From the NCBI GenBank assembly GCA_947631875.1, contig CANRMV010000004.1, forward strand, positions 1 to 22,802: a stretch of 22,802 nucleotides of DNA. The letters are read 5' to 3'. The notes beneath the pieces are model-generated. The model did no database searches. It was not told the DNA's origin and was given only the letters and a program-made list of their open reading frames with translations. Source of the stretch: an uncultured Clostridia bacterium (GTDB lineage Bacteria > Bacillota > Clostridia > Christensenellales > UBA1242). Each line of letters starts with the position of its first letter. The first letter of the stretch is position 1. The position numbers were made by a program, and so were the translations under genes. This document shows positions 9,001 to 15,875 of this stretch, in pieces.

Positions 9001-9300
9001 AGAGTCAATCGTGCAAATGTTTGCTGTTGGCAGAGCATCAAGTTGTTCAATAACAAAAGCGGTCTGCTCTGCCTCTTTCAACTTCTTTTGAAGCCTCTCT
9101 TTCATCTCTGTTGCCGCAGCCTTTGTGAAAGTTAGCACAAGCAAATCTTTAACAGGAATTTTTTTGTCAACAATAAGGCTGCCGATGTATTTAATCATAA
9201 CGTGCGTTTTCCCACTGCCCGCAGAAGCACTAACAAGCATCTTTGGCTTGTCATTCAAAAGCACTGCCTCTTGTTCTAAAATTTTTTGTTCTTCGCTCAT
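6013..9300 (-). CDS. addA: AddA helicase-nuclease subunit
   Basis: The 1095-residue protein is the UvrD/Rep-type (SF1A) helicase and nuclease subunit of AddAB. This complex resects double-strand breaks for RecA-dependent repair. Visible motifs are Walker A (SASAGSGKT, Lys31), Walker B (FVDEYQDTN, about 354-362), GDVKQGIYGFR, STIHNSKGLEYP, and ALTRAKNRLYLFG near 800. A C-terminal RecB-like nuclease domain follows, with Asp1029, Asp1042 and Lys1044 (GVVD...VDYK) and the QxxxY motif (Gln1061, Tyr1065). It is slightly shorter than Bacillus AddA (about 1230). The start ATG overlaps the addB stop as ATGA, so translation is probably coupled. It has no promoter of its own and is read with addB. Confidence 0.95.
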   Translation of the reverse strand: MSEEQKILEQEAVLLNDKPKMLVSASAGSGKTHVMIKYIGSLIVDKKIPVKDLLVLTFTKAAATEMKERLQKKLKEAEQTAFVIEQLDALPTANICTIDSFCEKFIKKYANLLDLSENFDILDENLSKKLKKTAFDKTMEIYEEKDGYQDLMFYYKNDKNKIQDILFELENLVGSVADKEQFLKLNEDESEKLFDKAVLYLEKDLKRKLKNILNNISNLHLDKFEEKINVLLQPVLDAQNLYEISLLIENMTLPRAPSVNIIGEEASKKLSFLKEQITNEFDKICELNLGDLESLNFQRNATLEKLFIELFRIYQKVEDDLKHKQNVLDFADLEKYMSKLSTQENLFANFQYVFVDEYQDTNKVQERIIKNVAKNCNFVAVGDVKQGIYGFRLASSEIFLKDLQDFSHDKNATVKPLKSNFRSKKSVLNFVNDVFKVCMTQESAGVNYEATSMLKGRGKFAKEEGKSVFVDVIKAQKNEKEQKMAIYSVKNANIFEKNEFKQQILDIKRRIYEVLSTQISDDGVLRKCKFSDIAILSRKRDDLFNEIEKSLQESSIPVVSSTRTALAEEPEIMMLINYLRLLLNKNDDVSILSVLLSGLYNFDYQQISDLRGQQSLFELVFVNKNEIFAKFLADLEEFEFDCAVIGARKAFVKLFTKTDYRAYINSKPEHEKLNSLINQFLNEIDKSDFGFDIPALVNYFDRVEITASGEMSASPDAVLLSTIHNSKGLEYPVVFLVGCDRSLSKTRPNADVEINEDFGLALKYFDRATNKERLSARMLAIKRSEAEKDFVEELMIFYVALTRAKNRLYLFGNFNESCFEKYNIRDCDSYFDLIFYALKNEKQELLKCGKHETDDREFVVLDEVAEQEIGIKQNLEFEAADGAVIKRIEDYINFEYKFNDNTNFSLKESVTSLSHKQQEDVFEKYNNENFTFTGNAVDVGNAYHLALKLIDFNFISSIEDLQKELNNHTDLLDLSLIDINILYNNIQILKPLTQKGKVFKEKEFIMKESLNQLLDTPYDDKIMVQGVVDLFVVNGKNAVLVDYKYSSTKSQESLIERYKNQLKLYKLAITNGLSLTVDKVYLLSLKYCQLIEINV

Positions 9301-12300
9301 TCTTCATCCTCGCCGTCAATAAGGGTGTCCCTAAATTCCTTTCCGTGTTTGCAAATGCTTAAATATTGGCACTTTTCACACGAATCTTTGAAAGGTTTGT
9401 CCTTAACATATCCACTTTCAATTTCCTTGATTGCCACCTTTGAAATTTCGCGTGCATATTTCAAATTTTCAGAAAAGTCCTCACAAGCCAGCCCCCATTT
9501 GTATGAAAACCCGTTTTCGTCTGTGTTTTTTCTGTGGAAGCCAATTATATCACTTTTTATATTTTGCGTTTTCAGCCTTGTGTCCATTGCCTCCACAATT
9601 TCATTCGATTTTAAAATAACGCCTTTTAAAAGTTTGCCTTCATTTTTCTTGTATTTGGTTTGGCAATCAAAATAAAACACGCCTGCCGGTTTAAGTTTTG
9701 TGGCTCTTTGAATGCAATCGGCATACAAAAACAGTTGCAATTTTTTGCCATAATAGAGGTCTGACAAAACACTTTTTGTTTCGCCTGTTTTGTAATCTAT
9801 AATTCTAAAATAGTCACCAAATTTGTCAACTCTATCGGCAAATCCTTCAAAGTTCAAATTGTTGTCAAATTTTTCTTTAACACGATATTCAAGCAAAAAT
9901 GGTCTAAAATCACTGTTTTTTTGCTCTTTTATCACATTTTTTAATATAATTTTTGCTTCATTTTCCAAATATCCCAAAAAATGTTTTTGCTTTAACAATT
10001 TTTCATCATATTGCTCTTGCGCAATTTTAGCAAGATTTTGTTTCAAAAATTGGTCAACAAAATTTTCATCTAACTGATAAACATTTGGATTTTGTTCAAC
10101 AAACAAATGCAAGAGTTGGTGCATAAAATTGCCAAACTTTCGCTTGTCAGCAGCCAAAGTTTCTTTGGTTTTAATCCTCATGTCATATTGCAAAAATCTT
10201 TTGAAAGGACAAGCAAAATATGTTTCAAGTTCGGAGGCTGAAATTTTTGTCTTTTGCTTAGGAGAGGCAAGTTCAATTTGCTTAGGTTTTGGAATGTTTG
10301 TGTTTGCAACACTTCTCAAAGAGCCAAGCCACTTTTTAAGTTTGCGTTCGGACAAAAGTTTGGAATACAATTCAAGCAAATTTTCTTTGCATCCAATTGA
10401 AAACAACAGCCTTTCAAGCGTTTCCTCTTCGGTGAAAATTGGACTGTCAAATTCTTGAAGAGAGGAAGTGTGCAAAACATTGCCTTCAAACATCTTTAAC
10501 AAATCGTTCACAAAGCCAGCGCGCTCTGTTTTTCTGTCCCCTTCTTGAAGAGGCATGCAAACGACAAGCCTATTTTGTGCATGAATAAGTGCCTCAAAAA
10601 GTTTTAAGCGGTTTCTTCTGTTTAACACGCGAATTTCCGGCTCAATGTTTACTAAAAGTTTCAATTTCTTTATATCGTCATCGTCAATCAGGCCTGTGTC
10701 AGATTGAGTTTTTGGCAAAGCACTTGCTGTTGCGCCAAGCACAAACAACACTTTGACATCTTCAAAATAACTTTCTGTTATATCTCCAACAAAAACAGCA
10801 TCTATGTAAGAAGGAATGGTTTCAACTTTCACACTTCCAAGCGCAAGTTTCAGCAAACTTTCAAAGTCAAACAAATTAAACTGCTCCTCTCCGCCAATAA
10901 GTTTCAACTTTTCAAACACTTTTTGAATAAGTTCTCTCGATTGTTTGTTTTCGCTTTCTTTTTTAAACTTGCCCTCTTCGCTTAAAAATTTTAAAATCTT
11001 TTCATCCTTCAAAAAGTCTAAAAGCAGCAACAAATTGTCGCAAAACTGTGAAATTGTTGTGCAAGAATTTAAACTTTCAATTTGATTTACAATATTTTGA
11101 AATTCTGGAAATTTTTGCAAAAATTCTTTTTTTGTGTTTATATCAAAATATTCTATCTTTTGCAAAATATCTTGACGATTTTCCACCTCAAAAATTGGAT
11201 TTTGCACCAAATATTCAAAAGCCTCTTTTGAAAATCCCATTTTTGCAATTTCAACAAATTTTAAAACCGCTCGCCCCAAAACTGTTTGAGTTAAATTTAT
11301 GCAATCGTCACAATAAGCGGAAATTTTGTATTTGGCAAATTCCTCCATCAAAGTGTCATAATACTTTTTGTCGGCACAGGCAACTGAAAAATCCTTGAAC
11401 TTTGCCCCGTTCACCACTTCACGCTTTATGCTTTTTACAACAAACTCAATTTCGTCTTGCATATTTTTTGCAACAACATTCAAAAAGAAGTCACTTTTTT
11501 GAGGCTCAATTTTAAACGAAAACAAATTTTTAACCATTGCAAGTCTTTCGCCGCTCAACCTTGTTGGAATGTTTTCCGCCTCAACGCGCACGCCGAAATC
11601 TGCGCCAAGTTTCATGGTTTTTTCAAAGATGTCATTTTCATAAATAAAGGCATTTCCGTTTGAAATTGGCTTGGAAATACCTATGAAAATTTTGTTGACA
11701 AAACCAGCAAGTTTACATATAAAAGAATTTATTTCCAACGAAAAAGCATCAAAATTCACAAAAAATAGGTTAATTCTTGATAAATTTTCGCATTTTTTTG
11801 CATTTTCCACAAAAAAATCTAAAAATTTTGACAAATCAAGTTTGTCTTGAAGAAGTTGTTCATAACTTCCATAAACAAGTTTTAAGTCATGAATTTTGTT
11901 GTCTAAAAGTGTGTCCCCAACTTCATTTAAAAAAGAAGGTTTAATTTTGCACGCCTTAAATTGTTTTATAATTTGCAAAATTTTGGAGCAAAAATCAATA
12001 TCGCATTTTTTGAAATACAAAAATTTGTCCTCATTCATTTTCACCGCTTTAAAGATATTGAACACTTCTTCAAGTGGCGTGGTCCTTTTGTAAGCAATAT
12101 TGTTTTTTCTTAAAATCTTACCAGCAAGGCGAGAGATGCCAACAACCTCAATGTTGAAAGTTGAGTTAATCCCCAAAGTGTCAAAAATCAAACTTTCCGC
12201 TTGCATGGAAAAACTATCTGGAACAACAACAATGTTTTCCAAATCCAAATCCGATGTGTCGATTTGCTTTATGCAGTTCACCCCAGCCTCAAAGGTTGTT

Positions 12301-12326
12301 GCACCCGAAATGAGTTTAATTTCCAT
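9297..12326 (-). CDS. addB: AddB subunit with iron-sulfur nuclease domain
   Basis: The 1009-residue protein is the AddB partner of AddA. The C-terminal nuclease domain is clear, with GFADRVDKFGDYFRIIDYKTG supplying the D...DxK catalytic set. The four iron-sulfur-cluster cysteines are present: Cys706 (YFACPFKRF) and Cys983, Cys986 and Cys992 (CEKCQYLSIC). In contrast, the N-terminal position of the ATP-binding loop reads SGATTFEAGVNC instead of GxxGxGK[ST]. The AddB ATPase site appears lost, as in streptococcal RexB. AddB lacks helicase activity even in Bacillus, so the complex should still work. The start ATG lacks a ribosome binding site and lies 6 nt from a -10 box (promoter 12333-12361). 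Confidence 0.93.
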   Translation of the reverse strand: MEIKLISGATTFEAGVNCIKQIDTSDLDLENIVVVPDSFSMQAESLIFDTLGINSTFNIEVVGISRLAGKILRKNNIAYKRTTPLEEVFNIFKAVKMNEDKFLYFKKCDIDFCSKILQIIKQFKACKIKPSFLNEVGDTLLDNKIHDLKLVYGSYEQLLQDKLDLSKFLDFFVENAKKCENLSRINLFFVNFDAFSLEINSFICKLAGFVNKIFIGISKPISNGNAFIYENDIFEKTMKLGADFGVRVEAENIPTRLSGERLAMVKNLFSFKIEPQKSDFFLNVVAKNMQDEIEFVVKSIKREVVNGAKFKDFSVACADKKYYDTLMEEFAKYKISAYCDDCINLTQTVLGRAVLKFVEIAKMGFSKEAFEYLVQNPIFEVENRQDILQKIEYFDINTKKEFLQKFPEFQNIVNQIESLNSCTTISQFCDNLLLLLDFLKDEKILKFLSEEGKFKKESENKQSRELIQKVFEKLKLIGGEEQFNLFDFESLLKLALGSVKVETIPSYIDAVFVGDITESYFEDVKVLFVLGATASALPKTQSDTGLIDDDDIKKLKLLVNIEPEIRVLNRRNRLKLFEALIHAQNRLVVCMPLQEGDRKTERAGFVNDLLKMFEGNVLHTSSLQEFDSPIFTEEETLERLLFSIGCKENLLELYSKLLSERKLKKWLGSLRSVANTNIPKPKQIELASPKQKTKISASELETYFACPFKRFLQYDMRIKTKETLAADKRKFGNFMHQLLHLFVEQNPNVYQLDENFVDQFLKQNLAKIAQEQYDEKLLKQKHFLGYLENEAKIILKNVIKEQKNSDFRPFLLEYRVKEKFDNNLNFEGFADRVDKFGDYFRIIDYKTGETKSVLSDLYYGKKLQLFLYADCIQRATKLKPAGVFYFDCQTKYKKNEGKLLKGVILKSNEIVEAMDTRLKTQNIKSDIIGFHRKNTDENGFSYKWGLACEDFSENLKYAREISKVAIKEIESGYVKDKPFKDSCEKCQYLSICKHGKEFRDTLIDGEDEE

Positions 12327-12332
12327 AAACTC

Positions 12333-12361
12333 ATTTTAGCACAATCCTTCAAAGAAATCAA
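12333..12361 (-). promoter_or_regulatory. Promoter of addBA; predicts a leaderless mRNA
   Basis: Minus strand: TTGATT (12356-12361), 17-bp spacer, TAAAAT (12333-12338) with an extended TGC just before it. The addB ATG begins 7 nt after the -10 box, at the expected transcription start. The -35 box overlaps the stop codon of the upstream Myb-like gene. The nearest purine-rich stretch (AAGGA) is 18 nt before the ATG, too far for a ribosome binding site. Confidence 0.65.
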
Positions 12362-13068
12362 ATCCTTTTTGTGTCCCCTTCTTTTTTTTGCAATCTATTT
12401 TTGTCCAAATGACTTTTAAAGGCTGCCCTTTTGTCAAAATCGGTTTTCAAGGCTTCATTTTCAAGTTTCAACATTTCAAATTTGTTTTTAAGTTCTTCAA
12501 GTTGCTTGTCTTTTCTTCCAATTTCCTCAAAGGCTCTTTTCAAAAGTTGCCCATCTTTGCTTTTCTCCTCTTCAAGTGCCGTCTTTTTTATAAGTTTAAC
12601 AAGCCCAAGAAAAAGGCTGTTGATGTCGCTTTCGGTCAGCAATTTTTGTCTGAACGGAATGACATTCTCTGCCGACAATTTCTTTTTCATATTTTGATAT
12701 TTGTTTTGATATCTTGTCATCAAAGTCAAATCCCCTCCGCTAAGTTTTAGGCACGCCGAACGCACAGAAAGCCCCTCCGCCAAAAGTTTTTCAATCTCTT
12801 CAAACAAATTTTCCTCTGCAAGTTTATCAAAACTTTCAAAATGCGTTTTGTCGTGAACGGAAATATCAATGCCAAGCCTGTTGCATCTTTGACTGTCCTT
12901 CAACAAATTGTCCACTTCATGATAATAATAGTTGCGCACACTGTTTTGCTTTCTGCCAAATTTTTGCGCATGAATAATAAACGCCTTTTTTAGCGAGGAC
13001 TGCTGCGCCTTTGTTTTTTCCACTTCGCCAAAAAGCGCCTTCACTTCGCTGTCGCTCCAAATTTTCAT
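12358..13068 (-). CDS. Myb/SANT-like DNA-binding protein (RsfA-like)
   Basis: I chose ATG 13068 because AGGAGG sits 6 nt upstream; an upstream in-frame ATG at 13089 would place that site inside the coding region. The 236-residue product begins with a Trp-led Myb/SANT-like helical region (MKIWSDSEVKALF...KKAFIIHAQKFGRKQNSVRNYYY, about 1-45). This resembles RsfA-type sporulation regulators of Bacillus. A second helical region with LSVRSACLKLSGG follows at about 90-125. The C-terminal third (about 165-236) is a charged coiled coil suited to dimerisation. I infer a sequence-specific or nucleoid-associated regulator. It is transcribed divergently from the gene at 13197 and upstream of addBA. It could instead be a recombination-linked DNA-binding factor. 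Confidence 0.75.
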   Translation of the reverse strand: MKIWSDSEVKALFGEVEKTKAQQSSLKKAFIIHAQKFGRKQNSVRNYYYHEVDNLLKDSQRCNRLGIDISVHDKTHFESFDKLAEENLFEEIEKLLAEGLSVRSACLKLSGGDLTLMTRYQNKYQNMKKKLSAENVIPFRQKLLTESDINSLFLGLVKLIKKTALEEEKSKDGQLLKRAFEEIGRKDKQLEELKNKFEMLKLENEALKTDFDKRAAFKSHLDKNRLQKKEGDTKRI

Positions 13069-13122
13069 ACATTTCCTCCTGCAAACCAATTTTTGCCAAA
13101 AATTTTCTTTTCAAAACTGATT

Positions 13123-13151
13123 TTTATATGAATAGTGTCAATTTTTGTCAG
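13123..13151 (-). promoter_or_regulatory. Promoter of the Myb-like gene with phased TGTCA repeats
   Basis: Minus strand: CTGACA (13146-13151), 17-bp spacer, TATAAA (13123-13128). The -35 region holds two TGTCA repeats (plus strand 13136-13140 and 13146-13150) exactly 10 bp apart, one helical turn. This is a possible operator. Confidence 0.55.
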
Positions 13152-13185
13152 TATTTTTGGGGTATAAATTGTTGCCGAAGTGAAA

Positions 13186-13191
13186 TATAAT
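13186..13191 (+). promoter_or_regulatory. -10 box of the divergent gene; probably leaderless
   Basis: A perfect TATAAT ends 5 nt before the ATG at 13197. No clear -35 hexamer lies at 16-18 bp, and no ribosome binding site precedes the ATG. The missing -35 box could mean activator-dependent transcription. Confidence 0.5.
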
Positions 13192-13196
13192 ACTTT

Positions 13197-14057
13197 ATGA
13201 AATATTTTTTAAAAACACCCTATCCCTGCCTAATTAAAACCGACCAAGACAGTTTGTTTTTGGAAGAAAATGACCTCCTTGAAGTGGAAGATGAGCCTTT
13301 TCTTTTGATTTATCCTCAAAATTCAATGCCTTTTTATATAAACCTGCTCAGCCCCCGTGAAAACAACTTTTTTTCAATCATTTCAAATGCTGGGCAAAAA
13401 ATAATTTATTTGGAGCCACCAAAAGAAATTGAAATTTTTGAAAAAGAGGAAATGTCGGTTGCCGGCAAAAATTGTGATGTTGTTATATCAGAAAATGCTC
13501 TCACTTTTGAAAATGGCGACAAAAAAATAACCTATCTTTGTCCGCATAAAAGCCCCAATTACAAGGTTTTTAAGGTGAAAGATTTTGCGTGCGTGCAGTT
13601 TGACCACGATTTTTATGCTTTTAATTGCAAAACGAACAAACTTTCGCACATTCAAGGTGACGAACTTGCTTTTGACAAGGACAAACTTGCTGTCACCCGT
13701 AACTTTTGTGACAGTGACGGCAGAGTTAGAAAGGCGACATATAAATTTGAGGAGGAACTTTTGATGCAAGAAGCCAACTTTTTTAAGAATGAAAACAACT
13801 ATCCAACAGACCTCGTGCCTTACAAGATGCTTGAAAGTGTGAAAGCGCGGGATTTTGCTTGTGCCTTAAAATTTTTAAGCGAAAACCTGAAAAAAAATAT
13901 TGATGAGGACAGACTTAAAGAGTTTTTTGGTGCTGTCACTTCCTTTTTGCCACTTTCCACAACAGAATTTATTACACTTTCTGGCGAGCAAAAAAATTTT
14001 GTCAAATTTGAAATTCAAAGCGACAAAATTGAGGACATTTTAATAGATGAAATCTAA
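13197..14057 (+). CDS. Hypothetical protein, 286 aa
   Basis: I do not recognise this protein. About the first 190 residues look like alternating short beta strands (for example FLLIYPQ, FYINLL, KIIYLEP, DVVISENALTFENGDKKITYL, NYKVFKVKDFACVQF). This fits a beta-rich fold of repeated units. The last 90 residues look helical (MLESVKARDFACALKFLSENLKK). There is no signal peptide or membrane segment, so it is probably cytoplasmic. The ATG has no Shine-Dalgarno sequence but lies 5 nt after a TATAAT box. It faces the Myb-like gene across a 128-bp divergent region and converges on recO with 6 bp between stop codons. The pairing suggests shared control with the Myb-like gene. Confidence 0.75.
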   Translation: MKYFLKTPYPCLIKTDQDSLFLEENDLLEVEDEPFLLIYPQNSMPFYINLLSPRENNFFSIISNAGQKIIYLEPPKEIEIFEKEEMSVAGKNCDVVISENALTFENGDKKITYLCPHKSPNYKVFKVKDFACVQFDHDFYAFNCKTNKLSHIQGDELAFDKDKLAVTRNFCDSDGRVRKATYKFEEELLMQEANFFKNENNYPTDLVPYKMLESVKARDFACALKFLSENLKKNIDEDRLKEFFGAVTSFLPLSTTEFITLSGEQKNFVKFEIQSDKIEDILIDEI

Positions 14058-14063
14058 TTTAAA

Positions 14064-14792
14064 TTAAGACAAAATTCCAATAAGTTTGATTTTGGCATCA
14101 AATCGTGCCTCGAAATTTTTGACCAAAATTCGTAAAAGCGCAATTTCGCTGTCAGCGGCCAATTTCAAACTTTCAAATCTATCAAAATCTATGCTGTTCA
14201 AAAGGCGAAGTGCACCAAAAGTTGTTTTGGAAAGTTCTTCACAGTTGAAATCTTTGCAAGCGGTGCAAACAAGTTCTCCCGTCAGATAATTTATGTAAAT
14301 TTTATCAAAACTTTTTGAGCCGCAAACACTGCATTTTTCTGTTGATAATGCCGACCCCGTTTCGGCAAAAAGTTCAATAAAAAATTTGTCGAGCGAATAG
14401 ATTGGATTTGCCTTTTTAAAGCACATTGTTTTCAGCGCGCGCAGACACAAAACCAACATTTTTGCCCTTTCGCTTGCTGAGGAAAAATCCAAGACGTTCA
14501 ACACTTCCAAAATGCCCATACCAGCAAAATATTTGTCCACATTTTCGGAAAATTCTCTAAAACTTTCAATCGCTTCAAAACTTGTGACAATTTTCCCCGC
14601 TTTGCCATCTTCCAAAATAAACTCGCCAAAAGTGAACGGAATTTGCGCTTGTTTCATTTTTGCGTTTGGGCTTTTCACCCCTTTTAGTGTTGCCCAAAAT
14701 TTGCCCTCTTCAATAGAAAAAAGAAGAATGTTTTTATCCTTCTCTTTTTTATCCGTTGATTTTAAAACAATCGCTTTAATTTTTTCCGTCAC
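14064..14792 (-). CDS. recO: DNA repair protein RecO
   Basis: The 242-residue protein matches RecO in length and layout. The N-terminal OB fold begins KIKAIVLKSTDKKEKDKNILLFS. A helical middle part follows, then a zinc-binding motif with CSVCGSKS and, 17 residues after its second Cys, CTAC, giving two C-x2-C pairs. RecO anneals single strands and, with RecR, loads RecA on SSB-coated DNA in the cytoplasm. The start is GTG, immediately after the TAA of the 48-residue upstream gene. The two genes thus abut without a gap and translation is probably coupled. A weak AAGGGA lies inside the upstream gene. RecO and AddAB in the same window both feed RecA-dependent repair. Confidence 0.93.
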   Translation of the reverse strand: MTEKIKAIVLKSTDKKEKDKNILLFSIEEGKFWATLKGVKSPNAKMKQAQIPFTFGEFILEDGKAGKIVTSFEAIESFREFSENVDKYFAGMGILEVLNVLDFSSASERAKMLVLCLRALKTMCFKKANPIYSLDKFFIELFAETGSALSTEKCSVCGSKSFDKIYINYLTGELVCTACKDFNCEELSKTTFGALRLLNSIDFDRFESLKLAADSEIALLRILVKNFEARFDAKIKLIGILS

Positions 14793-14939
14793 TTATCTTT
14801 CCCTTGAATTTTCTTTGTCAAACTGCCTGAGCGCATTTCCAGAGCGAACAAATCTGTCTGCAAACTCCAAATTCCCGTCAGAAAGTTCAAACAAATGTCT
14901 GTTGAAAATGTATTCCTCTTCAAGGTCTTTTCTATCCAT
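14793..14939 (-). CDS. Small protein upstream of recO, 48 aa
   Basis: This short reading frame starts at ATG 14939, has GGAGG at ideal spacing just upstream, and ends in TAA directly against the recO GTG. The product begins MDRKDLEEEYIFNRHL and ends QFDKENSRER. It is highly charged and predicted helical, with no membrane segment. Many Bacillota carry a small YqzL-type gene directly before recO. The position matches, but I do not see clear sequence similarity to YqzL, so I leave the identity open. The strong ribosome binding site, own promoter (14986-15014) and stop-start junction make it a real gene in a two-gene operon. It may serve to couple recO translation. Confidence 0.75.
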   Translation of the reverse strand: MDRKDLEEEYIFNRHLFELSDGNLEFADRFVRSGNALRQFDKENSRER

Positions 14940-14985
14940 TTGCACCTCCTGATTTAGTTTGCGTTTTTTGTTCTCTTATATTCCT

Positions 14986-15014
14986 ATTGTAAAGCATAAA
15001 AAACAAAAAATCAA
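14986..15014 (-). promoter_or_regulatory. Promoter of the small gene-recO operon
   Basis: Minus strand: TTGATT (15009-15014), 17-bp spacer, TACAAT (14986-14991). The leader is about 40 nt and ends with the GGAGG of the 48-residue gene. Confidence 0.6.
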
Positions 15015-15041
15015 ACTTTTTTCCAAAAATTTTTATGTATT

Positions 15042-15059
15042 GTGCCAAAAAATTGGCAC
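15042..15059. terminator. Hairpin downstream of the BclA-C-like gene
   Basis: GTGCCAA (15042-15048) and TTGGCAC (15053-15059) form a 7-bp stem with a 4-nt loop, starting 6 bp past the stop codon at 15065. On the minus strand the following T-run is delayed and broken, so it is a weak terminator or a 3'-end stabilising hairpin. Confidence 0.45.
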
Positions 15060-15064
15060 TTTTA

Positions 15065-15535
15065 TTAAAGCGGCTTTATAAGCATGCTTGCAAAACTGAA
15101 AGTGGTTGTTTGAGCGCCTGTGTTTTTTAGATATAGCGTTCCACTTTGAGAAACTGTCAAAACGAATGTTCTAACAAGCACTGCATCACTGCCTGCCGCC
15201 TGCGACAGAGACACTGTGGACACATCCACTCCTGCAAAATTCAGCCCAATCGCCATGCTGCCAGAACTTGGCACACTGCCAGATGCGGTGTAGGTGATTT
15301 CATAAGTTCCCGCCGACAAAACTATTCCGCCAAAACCATTTGGAAGGAACAAATTCCCCGAAAAATTTTCAAAAGTTAGTGGAATGTTTGCCCCTGCCGC
15401 CGCCTCTGTTGTGCCGGCGGTGAGATAGGCAAAACTGCCCGGCAAAGTTGGATTTATCACCTGATTTTGCGTGCAATTAAAGTTCACAAAGGGGCAAAAA
15501 ATTGGCCTTGGGTTATTAAAAAAGCAATTATTCAT
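15065..15535 (-). CDS. BclA C-terminal-domain-like (jelly-roll) protein
   Basis: I place the start at ATG 15535, which has GAGGACAAT upstream like the HU gene; an in-frame ATG lies 12 codons further out. The 156-residue product has a short Asn/Cys/Pro-rich N-terminus (MNNCFFNNPRPIFCPF). A Gly/Ala/Thr/Ser-rich beta domain follows, with IPLTFENFSG, GIVLSAGTYEITYTASG, AIGLNFAGV and SGTLYLKNTG. This pattern matches the TNF/C1q-like C-terminal domain of BclA-type spore-surface glycoproteins and related clostridial proteins. The collagen Gly-X-Y repeat usual in that family is absent. I infer a trimeric surface or spore-coat protein. No signal peptide is seen, which fits mother-cell deposition on spores. 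No promoter could be placed with confidence. Confidence 0.7.
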   Translation of the reverse strand: MNNCFFNNPRPIFCPFVNFNCTQNQVINPTLPGSFAYLTAGTTEAAAGANIPLTFENFSGNLFLPNGFGGIVLSAGTYEITYTASGSVPSSGSMAIGLNFAGVDVSTVSLSQAAGSDAVLVRTFVLTVSQSGTLYLKNTGAQTTTFSFASMLIKPL

Positions 15536-15614
15536 ATTGTCCTCATATTTGGCTTTGCCTTCCATTCTCATTCTATGTTTTAAAGGGCAAATTTGGGAAT
15601 TTTTAATCTTTTAC

Positions 15615-15643
15615 TTGACAACCTTTTTAAAGTTTTCTATACT
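15615..15643 (+). promoter_or_regulatory. SigA-type promoter of the aspS-asnS operon
   Basis: TTGACA (15615-15620, perfect), 17-bp spacer, TATACT (15638-15643). The predicted start near 15650 is exactly at the 5' base of the T-box Stem I. Confidence 0.8.
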
Positions 15644-15649
15644 ATATAA

Positions 15650-15846
15650 GTAAACGCTGACGAAGAGAGTAGTTTTGAGAGTTTTTTCACAGAGAAGGGC
15701 GAAAAGGTGAGAGCGCCTTAAAAAATGCAAAATGAAAGACACTTCTGAGTTTCAACTTAATATCAAAGTGGTCGCTTTTGCGACAAGTTAGGTGGCACCG
15801 CGGAAAATTTTTCGTCCTAATGTAAATTTTGCATTAGGGCTTTTTT
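15650..15846 (+). ncRNA. T-box riboswitch, tRNA-Asp specific (GAC specifier)
   Basis: The T-box sequence AGGTGGCACCGCGG lies at 15790-15803. Stem I can be traced: AAAC (15652-15655) pairs with GTTT (15749-15752), GAAG (15662-15665) with CTTC (15742-15745), and GTTTTG (15672-15677) with CAAAAT (15728-15733). These leave an AGAGAGTA/GAAAGACA internal loop of the known specifier-loop type. By comparison with the well-studied glyQ leader (GAAGGCACUUC), the specifier codon is GAC at 15738-15740, for aspartate. The antiterminator bulge is TGGC, whose last base pairs with a G discriminator, as in tRNA-Asp. Uncharged tRNA-Asp would favour the antiterminator and switch on the downstream synthetases. 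Confidence 0.93.
15814..15846 (+). terminator. T-box-controlled intrinsic terminator
   Basis: GTCCTAATG (15814-15822) pairs with CATTAGGGC (15832-15840), 9 bp including one G-U, followed by six T residues. The left arm (CCTAA) can instead pair with TTAGG just before and into the T-box, forming the competing antiterminator. Confidence 0.88.
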
Positions 15847-15875
15847 ATCTCTAATGCACAAAAAGGAGAATAAAA

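Noticed and set aside
15536..15614. Possible SigE- or SigK-type sporulation promoter (CATAGAAT) for the BclA-C-like gene
   Set aside because: The -10-like sequence matches roughly, but I found no matching -35 at the right spacing, so I do not annotate it.
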